Shown here in pieces: positions 50,758 to 59,397 of a DNA stretch of 64,000 bases. The stretch's first letter is position 1. Every line of letters begins with the position of its first letter. The notes beneath the pieces were generated by a model. It worked only from the letters and a program-made list of their open reading frames with translations, did no database searches and was not told where the DNA came from. A program made the position numbers and the translations under genes. This DNA is from Sulfurospirillum sp964466465 (lineage in GTDB: Bacteria; Campylobacterota; Campylobacteria; Campylobacterales; Sulfurospirillaceae), in assembly GCA_964466465.1 (NCBI GenBank), contig CAYXNJ010000002.1, forward strand, positions 36,653 to 100,652, written 5' to 3'.

Positions 50758-52077
50758 ATGGGTGTTGAACTCCACAAAGATTTATTAAGTAGTATCGGTG
50801 TTGACGTTGAGCGTCATGCAAAAATGATGGGTATGGGACTTGCGGGCTATCAAGCAGGCTTTATGAGCCAACCAAACCGTCCTAAAGCGATGGCATATTT
50901 TGACTGGTTTATGAGCGAAATTCAAGCAGAACGCATTGCTGAAATTAACGCGCTCAAAGCGCAAAAGAAACCTGCTGTGGGCACGTTTTGTATCTTCGTT
51001 CCTGAAGAGATTGTTGTAGGTGCAGGCGGAGCCTGTTTTGGGCTATGTGGCGGAGCCAATCCTCCTATCGCAGATGCCGAAACCGAACTGCCTCGTAACA
51101 TCTGCCCACTCATCAAATCCGCCTATGGCTTTAAACTTCAACACACCTGTGCATACACACAATCCGCTGATTTTATCTACGGTGAAACCACGTGTGAAGC
51201 GAAGAAAAAAACATGGGAACTTTTAGGAAAACATCACCCCGTACACGTTATGAACATTCCTCACATGAAACGTGAGAAAGACCTTAAAATGTGGCAAGAA
51301 GAGATCAAAGAGTTTAAAGAGCACATCGAAGAGGTCAGTGAGCGAAAACTCAGCCTTGCGGAGATGCTTGAGGGTGTGAAAGTCATCAATGCTAAACGTG
51401 ATGCAATGAAACGCCTTGATACGCTTCGTGGCATGTACCCAGACATCATGCCAATTAGCGGTAAAGACGCACTTTTTATCAGCCAAATGAGCTTCTTAGA
51501 TGACCCTAAACGCTTTACACAAAAAGTCAATGAACTCTGCGATGAACTGGATGAGCGCATCAAAGAAAAAGTGAGTGTATTCCCTGAAAATACGCCTCGT
51601 ATCATGGTACTAGGCACACCTATTGCGCCACCAAACTGGAAACTTCACACGGCTGTTGAAGGCTCAGGAGCGTGCATTATCAATGAAGAAGGCTGCATCG
51701 GACATCGTTATTTTAAAGACAACGTGGACATCGAAGGAGTACAAAGCGAAGACGAACTCTATGCACGTTTGATGAAGCGCTACTCAAAAATAGACTGTGC
51801 CTGTTTCACTCCAAATACAGGAAGAACCGATAAAATCGTACAAATGTATAAAGACCGCAAAGCCGATGGTGTCATCTACTACACCCTCTCCTTCTGCCAC
51901 ACGTACAATGTTGAATCACACCTTGTCACCGAAGCACTCGCCAAAGAAGGCATTCCATGCCTTGTGATTGAGTCTGATTATTCACCCGAAGATGCAGGAC
52001 AAATCAAAACCCGTGTTGAAGCATTCTTAGAGAGTATCAACTTCAAGAAAAAAGCTCACGCCTTCGCAATCAACTAA
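50758..52077 (+). CDS. Double-cubane-cluster protein (2-hydroxyacyl-CoA dehydratase-like, YjiM type)
   Basis: The 439-residue protein has the 2-hydroxyacyl-CoA dehydratase component fold with many well-spaced cysteines: GTFCIFVPEE, GGACFGLCGGANPP, RNICPLIK, HTCAYTQ, GETTCEAKK, GSGACIINEEGCIG, KIDCACF and LSFCHTYNVES. Stand-alone members next to their activase carry a double-cubane [8Fe-9S] cluster and perform difficult low-potential reductions; the natural substrate is unknown. It overlaps its activator start by one base (TAATG). Confidence 0.82.
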   Translation: MGVELHKDLLSSIGVDVERHAKMMGMGLAGYQAGFMSQPNRPKAMAYFDWFMSEIQAERIAEINALKAQKKPAVGTFCIFVPEEIVVGAGGACFGLCGGANPPIADAETELPRNICPLIKSAYGFKLQHTCAYTQSADFIYGETTCEAKKKTWELLGKHHPVHVMNIPHMKREKDLKMWQEEIKEFKEHIEEVSERKLSLAEMLEGVKVINAKRDAMKRLDTLRGMYPDIMPISGKDALFISQMSFLDDPKRFTQKVNELCDELDERIKEKVSVFPENTPRIMVLGTPIAPPNWKLHTAVEGSGACIINEEGCIGHRYFKDNVDIEGVQSEDELYARLMKRYSKIDCACFTPNTGRTDKIVQMYKDRKADGVIYYTLSFCHTYNVESHLVTEALAKEGIPCLVIESDYSPEDAGQIKTRVEAFLESINFKKKAHAFAIN

Positions 52078-52835
52078 TGTTTTGGGGCGTAGATATAGGC
52101 TCAACCTATACAAAAATCATCGGTATCGGGAAAGAGCGGGAGATTGTCGATTCGGCAGTCATCCCGACCATCTTCAATCAAGATGCTATCGTGGGCGAGT
52201 ATTTGGCAGATAAAGAAGTCAAGATGCTCGTCGCCACAGGCTATGGGCGCTATATGCTTGAAGACTCGCATGGAGCACCTGTCATCTCCGAAATCAAAGC
52301 CCATGCCAAAGGTGCATACTTTTTTGAGCCTAGTGTTGCCACCGTTATCGACCTAGGAGGGCAAGACAGCAAAGTCATTAAGATGGGCGAACTTGGCAGT
52401 TTTACCGACTTTCGCATGAACGACAAATGTGCAGCAGGAACGGGGAAATTTCTCGAAATCGCCGCGAATCGTTTGGGCTTGGAGATGGAAGCGTTTGCCA
52501 AAGCAGGGTTTGAGCACGACAAAGAACTCACCATCTCAAGCATGTGTGCCGTATTTGCCGAGTCAGAGGTCATCTCGCTTATCGCCAAAAAAGAGAGTTT
52601 GGCAAATATCTGCTATGGCGTGCATGAGTCCATCGCTTCAAGACTGGCTTCGATGGCTCGAAAATTTGTCTTCAAAGAGAACGAAACCATCGTTTTTACA
52701 GGCGGAGGTGCTCTCAATCCTTTCTTGCATCATATGCTAGAGCGTAAACTAGAGAGAACCATCATCATCCCTAAACATCCTCAACTCATGGGCGCTGTGG
52801 GTGCGGCATTGGCGGGGTTTGAAGCGGTGCAGTAA
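52077..52835 (+). CDS. ATP-dependent activase of 2-hydroxyacyl-CoA dehydratase family (YjiL type)
   Basis: The 252-residue protein has an actin/ASKHA ATPase fold: phosphate motif GVDIGSTYTKIIGIG, ATVIDLGGQDSKVI, and GGGALNPF. Two Cys (NDKCAAGTGKFLEI and SSMCAVFAESEV) would hold the [4Fe-4S] cluster shared by the dimer. It drives electrons to the adjacent double-cubane protein at the cost of ATP. Confidence 0.88.
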   Translation: MFWGVDIGSTYTKIIGIGKEREIVDSAVIPTIFNQDAIVGEYLADKEVKMLVATGYGRYMLEDSHGAPVISEIKAHAKGAYFFEPSVATVIDLGGQDSKVIKMGELGSFTDFRMNDKCAAGTGKFLEIAANRLGLEMEAFAKAGFEHDKELTISSMCAVFAESEVISLIAKKESLANICYGVHESIASRLASMARKFVFKENETIVFTGGGALNPFLHHMLERKLERTIIIPKHPQLMGAVGAALAGFEAVQ

Positions 52836-52891
52836 GTTTACTTGTAAAGGTTTGGGTATAATTTTCCATTATCAATTTTTAAGGATCTTCT

Positions 52892-53998
52892 GTGAATGAT
52901 TCATACAAAAAACACCAAATTTTTATCAGCTCAACCTACGAAGATTTGACAGATGAGCGAAAAGCTATTTTTGAAGCTATCTTGGAAGAAGGACACATAC
53001 CAGCAGGTATGGAGCTTTTTGCAACTTCTGAGAAAAGCCAATGGTCATATATCACAGAGAGAATTGAGGACTGCGATTACTATATTTTGATTGTTGCACA
53101 TAGGTATGGAAGCGTCGATGATAATGGGATTAGTTTCACTGAAAAAGAATACCGATATGCCATTGAAAAGAACATTCCTATTATGGCATTTATTATTGAT
53201 GAGAACGCTCCTACAAATGGCATGAAACAAGAGAAAGATACTACAAAATTAAACGGATTATTAAACTTTAAAGAAACTGTAAAATCTAATGGCAAAATGT
53301 GCCAATTTTTTCTTAACAAAGATGACCTCAAATCAAAATTTAAAACATCTCTTCATCAGTATGTTCGAGACTACCCTCGCGCTGGTTGGGTACGTAGCGA
53401 TAGTCAAATGATTCAAGAAAGAATGATGGAAAATGACATAGAATTTGTCTATATGTTTTTGACATATCAACGAACAGTATTGACTACTTGTATTATTGAG
53501 TCAACAAATAAAATTGGTCAAAAAGATAATTCAGACGTCAAATATCAAGATATATACAATTTGTTTAATTTGGCTTCAGAAACATTTAACAACTATAATA
53601 AAAGCGTTTATGAAGTGCTGATTGAAGAGTCAAATAACCTAAGTCAAAGTCTTCAATTTTTACTTAATAACCAACGAATTTATTTAAGCCATGAGCTATC
53701 TTTGCATTTTTTTGAGTTCATCAAAAAGACAAACTTTTATCTTCCATTCATAAAAAAAATTGGTGACGTTGAAGAAAAATTTCAAATTGTATTGGAAGAA
53801 ATTGTGAAAGCTATTCAAAATACAACTTCACCTCAGCTTACAGAGGATTCTATGATGAATACTTTTTATTACTACCATCAATATTTAGTATTTATCAATA
53901 ATTGGATTATAAAATACGATGACCTCGTATATGAAATTCGTTCTAAATACAAACCAGTTATAAAACCTCAGCGAACTTTCAAAAAGTATTCTTTATAA
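52892..53998 (+). CDS. DUF4062 domain protein with AT-rich C-terminal region
   Basis: From GTG at 52892 (AAGGA six bases upstream) the protein has 368 residues. The N-terminal DUF4062 domain (about residues 8-145: QIFISSTYEDLTDERKAI, YYILIVAHRYGSVD, ISFTEKEYRYAI) resembles TIR/STALD-type sensor or effector domains that occur in NACHT- and defence-associated proteins. The remaining 220 residues are helical, Asn/Lys/Tyr/Phe-rich and unrecognised. Base composition is more AT-rich than its neighbours, and it lies beside a toxin-antitoxin pair, both signs of transfer. No second defence gene is adjacent, so any immune role is speculative. Confidence 0.78.
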   Translation: MNDSYKKHQIFISSTYEDLTDERKAIFEAILEEGHIPAGMELFATSEKSQWSYITERIEDCDYYILIVAHRYGSVDDNGISFTEKEYRYAIEKNIPIMAFIIDENAPTNGMKQEKDTTKLNGLLNFKETVKSNGKMCQFFLNKDDLKSKFKTSLHQYVRDYPRAGWVRSDSQMIQERMMENDIEFVYMFLTYQRTVLTTCIIESTNKIGQKDNSDVKYQDIYNLFNLASETFNNYNKSVYEVLIEESNNLSQSLQFLLNNQRIYLSHELSLHFFEFIKKTNFYLPFIKKIGDVEEKFQIVLEEIVKAIQNTTSPQLTEDSMMNTFYYYHQYLVFINNWIIKYDDLVYEIRSKYKPVIKPQRTFKKYSL

Positions 53999-54029
53999 TA
54001 CGCTAAATCGTACTATTAAGGATACTATC

Positions 54030-54284
54030 ATGATAGTTTCAGCCAATGACATCAAAACCAAAGGGGTTACGCTGATTGACAAACTCTTTGAAACAATGAG
54101 TGAAGTCATCATCAATGTGCGGGGGAAAAACAAATACGTCGTCATCGACATTGAGCGTTACAAGCAGTTACGTGAGCTTGAGCTTGACCGCCTTTATGAA
54201 GAGACAATGCAAGAGATTAAAGAGGGACGTTTTAAAACACAAAGCGTGGAAGAGCATTTAAGCGAGCTACGCGATGCCTTATAA
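54030..54284 (+). CDS. Phd/YefM-type antitoxin
   Basis: The 84-residue protein begins MIVSANDIKTKGVTLIDKLF and has a Phd/YefM-like N-terminal DNA-binding half and an acidic C-terminal tail for toxin contact. The product overlaps the toxin start by 11 bases, the normal order antitoxin-toxin. It would repress its own promoter. Confidence 0.82.
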   Translation: MIVSANDIKTKGVTLIDKLFETMSEVIINVRGKNKYVVIDIERYKQLRELELDRLYEETMQEIKEGRFKTQSVEEHLSELRDAL

Positions 54285-54549
54285 CATCACGCGAACAGAC
54301 GAATACTTTAAAAAATCGGTTAAGTTTTTCAAAAAACACCCCGAATTGCAAAGCAACTACGAAAAAACACTCACACTTCTAAGTGCCAATCCACACCATC
54401 CCTCCTTACGTCTTCACAAACTTCAAGGCAATCTCAAAGCGTTTTACTCCGTCTCTTTGGACTTGCAGTACCGCATTATTTTAGATTTTATCATCATTGA
54501 TGAAGTAATCATTCTCTTAGATATCGGCTCACATGACGAAGTTTACTAA
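54274..54549 (+). CDS. RelE/YafQ-family mRNA interferase toxin
   Basis: This 91-residue protein has the RelE/ParE-superfamily fold with HPELQSNYEKTLTLLSANPHHPSLRLHKLQGN and LQYRIILDFI ... LLDIGSHDEVY, matching the YafQ/RelE branch where the C-terminal His/Tyr cut ribosome-bound mRNA. It pairs with the Phd-type antitoxin upstream. Confidence 0.85.
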   Translation: MPYNITRTDEYFKKSVKFFKKHPELQSNYEKTLTLLSANPHHPSLRLHKLQGNLKAFYSVSLDLQYRIILDFIIIDEVIILLDIGSHDEVY

Positions 54550-54651
54550 TTCTTCCCCAAAGCTAAAAAGTAATCTTTTCCTCTAAAGATTTTGCAGTCA
54601 TGAAGTGTTATAATTGCCACAAAATGAGACTTAAATGCAAGGAGCAAAAAC

Positions 54652-56082
54652 GTGTCAAGCAGAATCGAACATGATCTTATCGGCGATAAAGAAATTTCAA
54701 ACGAGTGTTATTATGGTGTTCAAACAGCGCGTGCTGTCGAGAACTTTCACATTACGGGTGTTACGCTTGGAAGTTTTCCCACGTTTATTGAGTCCATTGC
54801 CAAAGTAAAAAAAGCAGCCGCACTGGCTAATTATGAGCTTCATCTTTTGGCGGAAAACAAAAAAAATGCCATTGTTGAGGCATGTGATGCCATCATTGCG
54901 GGCAAGTTTCACGACCAGTTTGTGGTCGATATGATCCAAGGAGGAGCAGGAACCTCAACCAACATGAACGCCAATGAGGTCATCGCTAACATCGGCTTAG
55001 AGATACTAGGGCATAAAAAAGGCGAATACAAATTCCTCCACCCCAACAACGATGTTAACCTTTCGCAATCCACCAATGACGCCTACCCAACCGCTCTTCG
55101 CGTAGCACTTTATGAAAAGCTGGGCGAACTGGGTGAGTCCATGAAAATCATCAAAGACTCGTTTGCCAAAAAATCTGCAGAGTTCAAAGATGTCATCAAG
55201 ATGGGACGAACCCAACTCCAAGATGCCGTACCTATGACACTAGAGCAAGAGTTTCGAACCTATGCGGTTATGATCGGCGAAGATATTCAACGTGTGCATG
55301 AAGCAAGGCAGTTGGTGCGTGAGATCAACATGGGAGCAACAGCGATTGGTACGGGCATTAACGCGCATCCTGATTATGCCAAGACCGTAGAAGCCAAACT
55401 CCAAGAGGTGACGGGGCGTCCTTTCATTACCGCGGGTGATCTTATCGAAGCGACGCAAGACACGGGTGCTTATGTACAAATCTCGGGTGTGCTCAAACGG
55501 GTAGCAACCAAAATGTCCAAAATCTGCAACGACCTTAGACTTCTAAGCTCAGGTCCACGTACGGGCTTTGGCGAGATCAATCTGCCTGCGATGCAACCAG
55601 GAAGCTCCATCATGCCAGGTAAAGTTAACCCTGTCATCCCTGAGGTCGTCAATCAAGTTTGTTTTCAAGTCATTGGAACTGACATCGCGGTTACGATGGC
55701 ATGTGAAGGGGGACAACTGCAACTCAACGTCTTTGAACCGCTCATCGCTTACAATCTTTTCAATTCCATCAATATGATGAAAAATGCGTTTGAAACATTG
55801 GCATACACCTGCGTTGATGGCATTACCGCCAATCCTGAGAGATGCAAGGCATTGGTGTTAAACAGCATCGGGCTTGTCACCGCACTCAACCCTTATCTAG
55901 GCTATGAAAACTCCACCATGGTGGCTAAAGAAGCCTTAGAGAGCGGTGGCTCTGTGTATGACATCGTTTTAGCCAAAGGGTTGCTTGCTAAAGAAGAGTT
56001 GGATGAGATCATCAAGCCTGAAAACATGATACAACCTCGTAATTTCGGGCTTTCTGAAAAAAGTAAATTTGTAAAACTTTAA
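54652..56082 (+). CDS. aspA: Aspartate ammonia-lyase (copy 1)
   Basis: From GTG at 54652 (AAGGAG seven bases upstream) the enzyme has 476 residues. It shows the fumarase/aspartase family signature GSSIMPGKVNPVIPEV, the N-terminal motif ARAVENFHITG, SQSTNDAYPT and TQLQDAVPMTLEQEF. The reaction is aspartate to fumarate plus ammonia. It is closely similar to the next gene in protein sequence but differs widely in codon use. A terminator follows directly. Confidence 0.92.
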   Translation: MSSRIEHDLIGDKEISNECYYGVQTARAVENFHITGVTLGSFPTFIESIAKVKKAAALANYELHLLAENKKNAIVEACDAIIAGKFHDQFVVDMIQGGAGTSTNMNANEVIANIGLEILGHKKGEYKFLHPNNDVNLSQSTNDAYPTALRVALYEKLGELGESMKIIKDSFAKKSAEFKDVIKMGRTQLQDAVPMTLEQEFRTYAVMIGEDIQRVHEARQLVREINMGATAIGTGINAHPDYAKTVEAKLQEVTGRPFITAGDLIEATQDTGAYVQISGVLKRVATKMSKICNDLRLLSSGPRTGFGEINLPAMQPGSSIMPGKVNPVIPEVVNQVCFQVIGTDIAVTMACEGGQLQLNVFEPLIAYNLFNSINMMKNAFETLAYTCVDGITANPERCKALVLNSIGLVTALNPYLGYENSTMVAKEALESGGSVYDIVLAKGLLAKEELDEIIKPENMIQPRNFGLSEKSKFVKL

Positions 56083-56086
56083 GAAA

Positions 56087-56111
56087 ACGGGGGATTGTGC
56101 CCCTGTTTTTT
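56087..56111 (+). terminator. Intrinsic terminator after aspA copy 1
   Basis: ACGGGGG and CCCCTGT form a seven-base-pair stem (one G-U pair) with a six-base loop, followed by TTTTT. Confidence 0.82.
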
Positions 56112-56263
56112 CTCACATATGTAACCTCTCGTATCATTTAATTTTTATATCTTCAAATTAATTCCATTCTTTCAAGCTTTTTTTAAAATCTTTTATAAAA
56201 AGTCATTTTCAAGTCTCTTTAGAGGTTTAAACTTCCATCACCTTTAAATCTTAAGGAGACAAA

Positions 56264-57670
56264 ATGTCAACTAGAATGGAACACGATCTAATCGGTGATA
56301 AAGAAATATCTAACGAATGTTACTATGGCGTTCAAACAGCACGTGCAGCTGAAAACTTCCACATTACTGGAATTACACTTGCAAAATTCCCAACGTTTAT
56401 TACTTCTCTTGCAAAAGTAAAAAAAGCGGCAGCTTTAGCAAACTACGAATTAGGCCTTCTTGCTGAAAACAAAAAAAATGTTATCTGTGAAGCATGTGAT
56501 GAAATCATCGCTGGAAAATACCATGACCAATTTGTGGTAGATATGTTCCAAGGTGGAGCTGGTACATCTACAAACATGAATGCAAACGAAGTTATCGCAA
56601 ACATTGGTTTGGAAAAAATGGGTCACAAAAAAGGTGAATACAAATACCTTCACCCAAACAATGACGTCAACCTTTCTCAATCAACAAACGATGCTTACCC
56701 AACAGGTCTTCGTGTAGCACTTTATGAAAAACTAGGCGAACTTACAGAGTCTATGAAAATCATCAAAAACTCATTTGCAAACAAAGCAGTAGAGTTTAAA
56801 GACATCATCAAAATGGGTAGAACTCAACTTCAAGATGCTGTACCTATGACACTAGAGCAAGAATTTAGAACGTATGCGGTTATGATCGGTGAAGACATTC
56901 AACGTGTGACTGAAGCACAACAATTAGTACGTGAGATGAACCTTGGTGCAACTGCGATTGGTACAGGTATTAACGCTCACCCAGATTATGCAAAAACAGT
57001 CGAAGCAAAACTTCAAGAAGTAACAGGACGTCCATTTGTAACAGCGGGTGATCTTGTTGAAGCAACCCAAGATACAGGTGCTTATGTACAAATCTCTGGT
57101 GTTCTTAAACGTGTAGCAACCAAAATGTCAAAAATTTGTAACGACCTTCGTTTGTTAAGCTCAGGTCCAAGAACAGGATTTGGCGAGATCAATCTTCCAG
57201 CAATGCAACCAGGTAGTTCAATCATGCCAGGTAAAGTTAACCCTGTTATCCCTGAAGTTGTAAACCAAGTATGTTTCCAAGTTATCGGTACAGACGTAGC
57301 GGTTACGATGGCATGTGAAGGCGGACAACTCCAACTTAACGTATTTGAGCCAGTGATTGCTTACAACCTTTTCAACTCTGTAAACATGATGAGAAACGCA
57401 TTTGAGACATTGGCTTATACATGTGTTGATGGCATTACAGCAAATCCTGAGAGATGTAAATCACTCGTACTTAACAGTATCGGTTTAGTTACAGCGCTTA
57501 ATCCATTTATCGGTTATGAGAACTCAACTTCAGTTGCTAAAGAAGCGCTAGAGACAGGCGGTTCTGTGTATGACATCGTTCTTGCGCGTGGTCTTTTAGA
57601 AAAAGCTGAGCTTGATGACATCATCAAACCAGAAAACATGATTAAACCTCGTACATACGATAAAAAATAA
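56264..57670 (+). CDS. aspA: Aspartate ammonia-lyase (copy 2)
   Basis: This 468-residue enzyme has the same motifs as copy 1 (GSSIMPGKVNPVIPEV, SQSTNDAYPT) and very high protein similarity along the whole length, but a C-terminus shortened by eight residues. It uses the codons typical of the strongly expressed dcuA and asparaginase genes that follow (AAC, CTT, GGT, GCA), and has its own promoter gap of about 180 bases and its own terminator. It is probably the main aspartase for fumarate respiration. Confidence 0.92.
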   Translation: MSTRMEHDLIGDKEISNECYYGVQTARAAENFHITGITLAKFPTFITSLAKVKKAAALANYELGLLAENKKNVICEACDEIIAGKYHDQFVVDMFQGGAGTSTNMNANEVIANIGLEKMGHKKGEYKYLHPNNDVNLSQSTNDAYPTGLRVALYEKLGELTESMKIIKNSFANKAVEFKDIIKMGRTQLQDAVPMTLEQEFRTYAVMIGEDIQRVTEAQQLVREMNLGATAIGTGINAHPDYAKTVEAKLQEVTGRPFVTAGDLVEATQDTGAYVQISGVLKRVATKMSKICNDLRLLSSGPRTGFGEINLPAMQPGSSIMPGKVNPVIPEVVNQVCFQVIGTDVAVTMACEGGQLQLNVFEPVIAYNLFNSVNMMRNAFETLAYTCVDGITANPERCKSLVLNSIGLVTALNPFIGYENSTSVAKEALETGGSVYDIVLARGLLEKAELDDIIKPENMIKPRTYDKK

Positions 57671-57682
57671 GTTTTCCATTCG

Positions 57683-57715
57683 CTAGGGTTTTTCACACTG
57701 AAAAGCCCTAGTTTT
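57683..57715 (+). terminator. Intrinsic terminator after aspA copy 2
   Basis: CTAGGGTTTTTC and GAAAAGCCCTAG form a 12-base-pair stem (one G-U pair) with a five-base loop, followed by TTTT. Confidence 0.83.
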
Positions 57716-57784
57716 AGCGTAGTTTTTAAAGTTTTGAAAATTACGTTAAGGGTTCTTAGCGAACTCTAAGTTGATCGTGTAGTT

Positions 57785-57842
57785 GTGCCATAAGAGAGAG
57801 ATACAACTTCCTTCCTCTCCCACACAAGCTCTCTTGTGGCAC
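57785..57842 (+). promoter_or_regulatory. Long hairpin in the leader of the Dcu transporter gene
   Basis: A 14-base stem with one G-U pair (57785-57798 with 57829-57842) encloses a 30-base, pyrimidine-rich loop, 69 bases before the transporter start. No U-run follows, so it is not an ordinary terminator. It could influence mRNA stability or be an operator. Nothing else is recognisable in the gap 57716-57911. Confidence 0.4.
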
Positions 57843-57911
57843 CTGATTGCTTTGAAAGCTTTTTCATAAAGCCTTCAGAGGAGTTTATGAAACTTAGATA
57901 AAGGAGTTACC

Positions 57912-59213
57912 ATGTTATGGTTAGAAGTTGTCATTGTTCTTGCCGCCATCTTTTTTGGTGCAAGACTCGGTAGTATTGCTATCGGTTATGCTGGAGGTTT
58001 AGGCGTTTTAGTCTTAGCTCTTGGTATGGGTTTAAAATTAGGATCAATTCCTATTGATGTTATCCTCATTATTATGTCTGTTATTGCGGCGATTGCGGCA
58101 ATGCAAGTTGCGGGTGGACTTGACTATATGGTCAGTATTGCTGAGAATATTCTTCGTAAAAACCCTAAACAAATCACATTTTTAGCTCCTGTTGTTACCT
58201 ACATCATGACGTTTTTTGCAGGTACAGGTCATACAGCGTTTTCAACACTTCCTGTTATTGCTGAAGTGGCAAAAGAGCAAGGCATTCGCCCATCTCGCCC
58301 TTTAAGTATTGCGGTTGTTGCTTCACAAATTGCTATTACTGCTTCTCCTATTTCTGCAGCAGTTGTCTTTTTAAGTGGTGCATTGGAAAAACACGGTGTA
58401 GGGTATTTAGAGCTTTTGGCTGTTTGTATTCCATCGTCTTTCTTAGCATGTATGGTAGCAGCGTTTGTCTCTAACTTTTTAGGTAAAGAGTTAAAAGATG
58501 ATCCTATTTATCAAGAAAGATTGGCAAAAGGCTTAGTAAAAACCAGAGGTGCGACAAAACTTGAAGTTAAACCAGGTGCAAAACTCTCTGTTGTGATTTT
58601 CCTTGTAACAATTTTAGCTGTTGTTGCGTATGCTACGATGATCAGCGGTAAAGTAGGTCTTATTAAAAACCCTGTTGTGGGTCGTGACGCTGCAATTATG
58701 CTTTTCATGTTAACAGGTGCAACATTTATTACATTCTTTACCAAAATCGATTCAGCACAAATTCTTAACTCTGGTACCTTCAAATCAGGTATGAGTGCAT
58801 GTATCTGTGTTCTTGGTGTTGCATGGCTTGGTGATACATTTGTTGCAAACCACATCAATGAAATCAAAGCTTTTGCGGGTGATCTTCTTAATGTGTATCC
58901 ATGGATGCTAGCGGTTGTTCTTTTCTTCGCAAGTATGCTTCTTTATTCTCAAGCGGCAACAGCAAAAGCATTGATGCCAAGCGCGTTACTTCTTGGTGTT
59001 TCTCCATTAACCATCGTTGCTTCTTTTGCAGCGGTTAGCGCTCTTTTCGTACTTCCAACCTACCCAACACTTATTGCAGCGGTTGAGATGGATGATACAG
59101 GATCAACTCGTATTGGTAAATTTGTTTTCAACCATCCATTCCTTATCCCTGGTGTTGTTGCAATTTCACTCTCTGTTGCATTTGCATTTGTCATCGGTGG
59201 CATGATTCTATAA
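57912..59213 (+). CDS. dcuA: Anaerobic C4-dicarboxylate transporter, DcuA/DcuB family
   Basis: The 433-residue membrane protein has about ten to twelve helices and the Dcu family stretch TFFAGTGHTAFSTLPVIAEVAKEQGI, ASQIAITASPISAAVV and VLPTYPTLIAAVEMD. Dcu carriers exchange aspartate, fumarate or malate for succinate during fumarate respiration. AAGGAG lies before the ATG. Placement between aspartase and asparaginase genes points to aspartate uptake and succinate export; DcuA versus DcuB cannot be separated with certainty. Confidence 0.9.
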   Translation: MLWLEVVIVLAAIFFGARLGSIAIGYAGGLGVLVLALGMGLKLGSIPIDVILIIMSVIAAIAAMQVAGGLDYMVSIAENILRKNPKQITFLAPVVTYIMTFFAGTGHTAFSTLPVIAEVAKEQGIRPSRPLSIAVVASQIAITASPISAAVVFLSGALEKHGVGYLELLAVCIPSSFLACMVAAFVSNFLGKELKDDPIYQERLAKGLVKTRGATKLEVKPGAKLSVVIFLVTILAVVAYATMISGKVGLIKNPVVGRDAAIMLFMLTGATFITFFTKIDSAQILNSGTFKSGMSACICVLGVAWLGDTFVANHINEIKAFAGDLLNVYPWMLAVVLFFASMLLYSQAATAKALMPSALLLGVSPLTIVASFAAVSALFVLPTYPTLIAAVEMDDTGSTRIGKFVFNHPFLIPGVVAISLSVAFAFVIGGMIL

Positions 59214-59239
59214 AAAACCCTTGTAGGTTTTTTTGATAA

Positions 59240-59310
59240 CGGCTTTGGGGCAAAGCTCCAAAGCCTACGTTAGCACTGCGGCGCTAAAGCTTGCCTCTTT
59301 GAGGCAGAAA
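59240..59310 (+). repeat. Left copy of inverted repeat flanking the asparaginase gene
   Basis: This stretch contains its own hairpin GGCTTTGG/CCAAAGCC (59241-59248, 59258-59265) and shares a core with the reverse complement of 60514-60590: a run of AAAGCCTACG(T/C)TAGC, then CTG(C/T)GGC(G/A)CTAAAGCTTGCCTC and GGCAGAA. About four of five bases agree by eye, with small gaps. Confidence 0.6.
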
Positions 59311-59335
59311 GAATATTGCCTTCTCGCCTTCTCGC

Positions 59336-59362
59336 TCGGGTCTTTTAGACCCGATTTGTTTT
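59336..59362 (+). terminator. Intrinsic terminator between dcuA and asparaginase genes
   Basis: TCGGGTC and GACCCGA form a seven-base-pair stem with a five-base loop (TTTTA), followed by TTTGTTTT. Confidence 0.78.
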
Positions 59363-59397
59363 ACATGTCAAACAACTTTTTATAAGGAGAGTATTGT

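Noticed and set aside
59212..59234. A-rich/T-rich hairpin directly after dcuA as a terminator
   Set aside because: Only two G-C pairs support the stem; the stronger terminator at 59336-59362 was kept instead.
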